From the NCBI GenBank assembly GCA_002394235.1, contig DGTF01000064.1, forward strand, positions 12,641-20,343: a stretch of DNA of 7,703 nt, in the 5' to 3' direction. This DNA is from Eubacterium sp. UBA4343 (GTDB taxonomy: Bacteria; Bacillota; Clostridia; Lachnospirales; Lachnospiraceae). This document shows, one piece after another, positions 6,348-7,703 of this stretch (positions are counted from its first letter, which is position 1; every line of letters begins with the position of its first letter). The notes under the pieces are model-generated. The model was not told the DNA's origin. It saw only the letters and a list, made by a program, of their open reading frames with translations, and did not search any database. The translations under genes were made by a program, and so were the position numbers.

Positions 6348-7267
6348 GATGCTGAGCTCGTGCTCACGGAAGCGGACGAAGAGCTTACCGCCTCAGAGGA
6401 CGAATCTGTGTTGATGTACTTGTCGATAATGGACTGTACGGTTCCGTCTGCGATCAGCTTCTTCAGAATGCTGTTGATGGCGTCGCGAAGCGCAGGATTC
6501 TTCTTGCTGACTCCGATGGCGTAATCCTCGCTCACATAGTCGGTATCCAGAAGCTTCAGTCCCTTGTTCTTCGCTACAAACGCCTTCGCCGGCTCATTAT
6601 CGATGATCACGGCATCGATTTTCCCACCGAGCAGAGCCTGAATCGCCATGGCTCCGTTCGTATACGCAACGACATGGTCCTCACCGAAGCCTCCGTGTTC
6701 CGGTGTATCAGAAGCATAGATATAACCGGTGGTTCCCTCCTGGCATCCGATCATCTTGTCATTGGAAAGATCATCAACCGATTTGATATCGGAATCCTCC
6801 GGAACGATAATGGACTGAACACCCTTCGCATAGCTGTCGGTGAAATCCACGTTCTTCTTTCTCTCTTCACTAACCGTGATTCCCGCCATTGCAATATCTT
6901 CCTTGCCGGACTGAACCGATGTGATGACAGAGGTGAAATCCATATCATCGACAACCAGCTTCAGGCCAAGCTCTTTTGCGATCTCTGTAGCGATATCTAC
7001 GTCGATACCGGTATAGCCGCCATTATCATCCGTCGTCTCATAAGGCGGGAACGCAGCATTTGTCGCCATATGAAGCTCTCCGGAGGTGACGGTCTTGATG
7101 TCGCCGTACGAAGAGGCGCTCACAGATGCTGCCGCCTCGGCTGCACTTTCTGCTGATGATGCGGAAGCCGACGCCGCCTCTGAAGAACTGCCTGACGCAG
7201 AACCGCATGCTGCCAGCGACAGTGCCATGCCGGCAGTCAGTAAAAGAGCCATTGCTTTTTTCATCAT
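6335..7267 (-). CDS. Amino-acid ABC transporter substrate-binding lipoprotein (SBP_bac_3 family)
   Basis: This is the extracellular, membrane-anchored receptor that hands an amino acid to the permease. The 310-residue product has a lipoprotein signal (MMKKAMALLLTAGMALSLAAC), with lipobox LAAC and Cys 21 as the anchor. A Ser/Ala/Glu linker follows (about 22-54), then the binding domain (about 57-286). Family signatures are FPPYE (73-77), GIDVDIATEIAKELG (87-101), SGKEDIAMAGITVSEERK (120-137) and VDFTDSYAKG (140-149), then GCQEGTTGYIYA (174-185) and AVIIDNEPA (219-227). R136 and D223 are at positions that usually bind the substrate carboxylate and amino groups. The last 24 residues form an unusual Ser-rich tail. 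ATG 7267 has AGAGGAAG at a normal distance. The substrate is probably a polar or charged amino acid; I cannot fix which. It is the first gene of the operon. Confidence 0.95.
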   Translation of the reverse strand: MMKKAMALLLTAGMALSLAACGSASGSSSEAASASASSAESAAEAAASVSASSYGDIKTVTSGELHMATNAAFPPYETTDDNGGYTGIDVDIATEIAKELGLKLVVDDMDFTSVITSVQSGKEDIAMAGITVSEERKKNVDFTDSYAKGVQSIIVPEDSDIKSVDDLSNDKMIGCQEGTTGYIYASDTPEHGGFGEDHVVAYTNGAMAIQALLGGKIDAVIIDNEPAKAFVAKNKGLKLLDTDYVSEDYAIGVSKKNPALRDAINSILKKLIADGTVQSIIDKYINTDSSSEAVSSSSASVSTSSASTAG

Positions 7268-7300
7268 TTCTTCTTCCTCTCTTCCTTAAAAAATCCCTGT

Positions 7301-7420
7301 TTATTTCCTTCCTTTATAACATAGCTCACGCTGCAGTGCTTTTATATATAGTGCTTTTATATGCTGCGCTTTCATCAATGCCATACTCAGCACGTTCATC
7401 CGCACTTTCACGCGGTGCAT
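7301..7420 (-). CDS. Possible 39-residue leader ORF upstream of the binding-protein gene
   Basis: Within the predicted leader, ATG 7420 to TAA 7301-7303 encodes 39 residues with no recognised domain. The product begins MHRVKVRMNVLSMALMKAQ. A 15-bp in-frame direct repeat encodes HIKAL and then YIKAL, and the protein ends RELCYKGRK. It is basic and rich in Met, Leu and Lys. I see no good ribosome binding site: GGTGAG is 14 nt away. There is no run of one amino-acid codon as in classical attenuator peptides. It may be chance; the interest lies in its place between promoter and an amino-acid uptake gene. Confidence 0.25.
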   Translation of the reverse strand: MHRVKVRMNVLSMALMKAQHIKALYIKALQRELCYKGRK

Positions 7421-7454
7421 TGTTATCTGTTCATCTCACCGCAGGGATGATCTC

Positions 7455-7464
7455 TGAACGTTCA
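7455..7464. promoter_or_regulatory. Palindrome TGAACGTTCA at the predicted transcription start
   Basis: This perfect 10-bp palindrome begins 3 bp after the -10 box and spans the predicted start (about 7460), a typical place for a repressor operator. The flanks do not extend the symmetry. The regulator is unknown. Confidence 0.4.
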
Positions 7465-7466
7465 AG

Positions 7467-7495
7467 ATTATAGCCTCTGCGGTTTCTGTAGTCAA
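7467..7495 (-). promoter_or_regulatory. Sigma-A promoter of the amino-acid transporter operon
   Basis: On the minus strand TTGACT (7495-7490) and a perfect TATAAT (7472-7467) are separated by exactly 17 bp. Transcription would start near 7460, leaving a leader of about 193 nt before the binding-protein ATG. The leader matches no riboswitch that I recognise. It holds a GCGGTG/CACCGC stem (7442-7437 with 7417-7412) and a possible short ORF. Confidence 0.88.
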
Positions 7496-7512
7496 GACTC
7501 ACCTCACGCTGT

Positions 7513-7592
7513 CCGGCGCTCACAAATATTGCCAAATATACACCCTGTTGTTCCTTCCTGTGCATTGGCAGCTCCCCGGTGCTCACAAAAAT
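7513..7592. repeat. Pair of 17-bp direct repeats upstream of the operon promoter
   Basis: CCGGCGCTCACAAATAT (7513-7529) and CCGGTGCTCACAAAAAT (7576-7592) differ at two positions and start 63 bp apart, just upstream of the -35 box. They could be regulator sites or a degraded duplication. Confidence 0.6.
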
Positions 7593-7605
7593 ACACGAGT
7601 ACACA

Positions 7606-7689
7606 ATAATCCGAATCCAAATACAAACGCGCCATAATCCGAATAGGAAGAAATACGCAGCATCATCCGAATTCGAACGATAACGAGAT
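7606..7689. repeat. Three-unit degenerate tandem repeat with 28-bp period
   Basis: The cores ATAATCCGAAT (7606-7616), ATAATCCGAAT (7634-7644) and ATCATCCGAAT (7662-7672) are spaced by exactly 28 bp. The rest of each unit is weakly conserved: about 20 of 28 positions between units 1 and 2, and 17 of 28 between units 2 and 3 by hand count. The period is not a multiple of three, so coding is unlikely to explain it. The array lies 111-194 bp upstream of the -35 box and stops 14 bp before the window edge. No gene is established in 7500-7703. A minus-strand frame is open from the edge to a TGA at 7431-7433, but its translation matches nothing I know. Confidence 0.75.
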
Positions 7690-7703
7690 AAAACACGCTG
7701 CGC

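Noticed and set aside
7400..7440. GCACCGCG in the leader of the binding-protein gene resembles the T-box core sequence.
   Set aside because: A T-box needs a long specifier stem upstream and a competing terminator downstream. Only about 45 nt separate the predicted start from this site, and no terminator follows.
7126..7473. Plus-strand frame of 115 codons opposite the lipoprotein start and leader.
   Set aside because: It is the antisense of the signal peptide and Ser/Ala linker codons. There is no ribosome binding site and no recognisable protein.

Overview
The window looks like chromosomal DNA from a Gram-positive Clostridia-type bacterium, probably Lachnospiraceae-like. The grounds are strong AGGAGG-type ribosome binding sites with some TTG and GTG starts, a lipoprotein-type solute-binding protein, the gene order secG-rnr-smpB-ssrA, and a tmRNA tag ending ALAA. 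The assignment comes from reading, not from a database search. All intact genes lie on the minus strand, so the transcriptional order runs from the right end of the window to the left.

Right part (7703 to about 4150): a putative polar amino-acid ABC importer. A sigma-A-type promoter (7467-7495) precedes a leader of about 190 nt that contains a possible 39-residue ORF. Then come the lipoprotein binding protein (6335-7267), a strong intrinsic terminator (6237-6267), the permease (5449-6168) and the ATPase (4722-5462). The ATPase stop overlaps the GTG of an unannotated 44-codon ORF with a 14-residue internal repeat. The stop of that ORF overlaps the ATG of dtd, the D-aminoacyl-tRNA deacylase. 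The terminator after the first gene probably sets a high ratio of binding protein to membrane parts.

Middle part (4109 to 1102): secG has its own extended -10 promoter and its own terminator. rnr (RNase R) and smpB follow and overlap by 38 nt. This RNase R appears to lack both N-terminal cold-shock domains. A low-complexity linker of 13-residue tandem repeats takes their place, while the nuclease and S1 domains are intact.

Left part (1101 to 1): the tmRNA gene ssrA is cut by the window edge just before its 3' acceptor end. It encodes the tag ADNDSYALAA. Between smpB and ssrA, on the opposite strand, lies a doubly truncated MATE transporter remnant (562-957). A 24-bp near-perfect inverted repeat lies close to its broken 5' end. 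The left half therefore holds the core of trans-translation ribosome rescue (SmpB, tmRNA, and RNase R, which degrades non-stop mRNA), interrupted by decayed accessory DNA.

I see no complete mobile element, CRISPR array, tRNA or prophage gene. I cannot claim a new multi-gene system. The most unusual items are the cold-shock-domain-less RNase R, the coupled small ORF before dtd, and the inverted repeat beside the MATE remnant.
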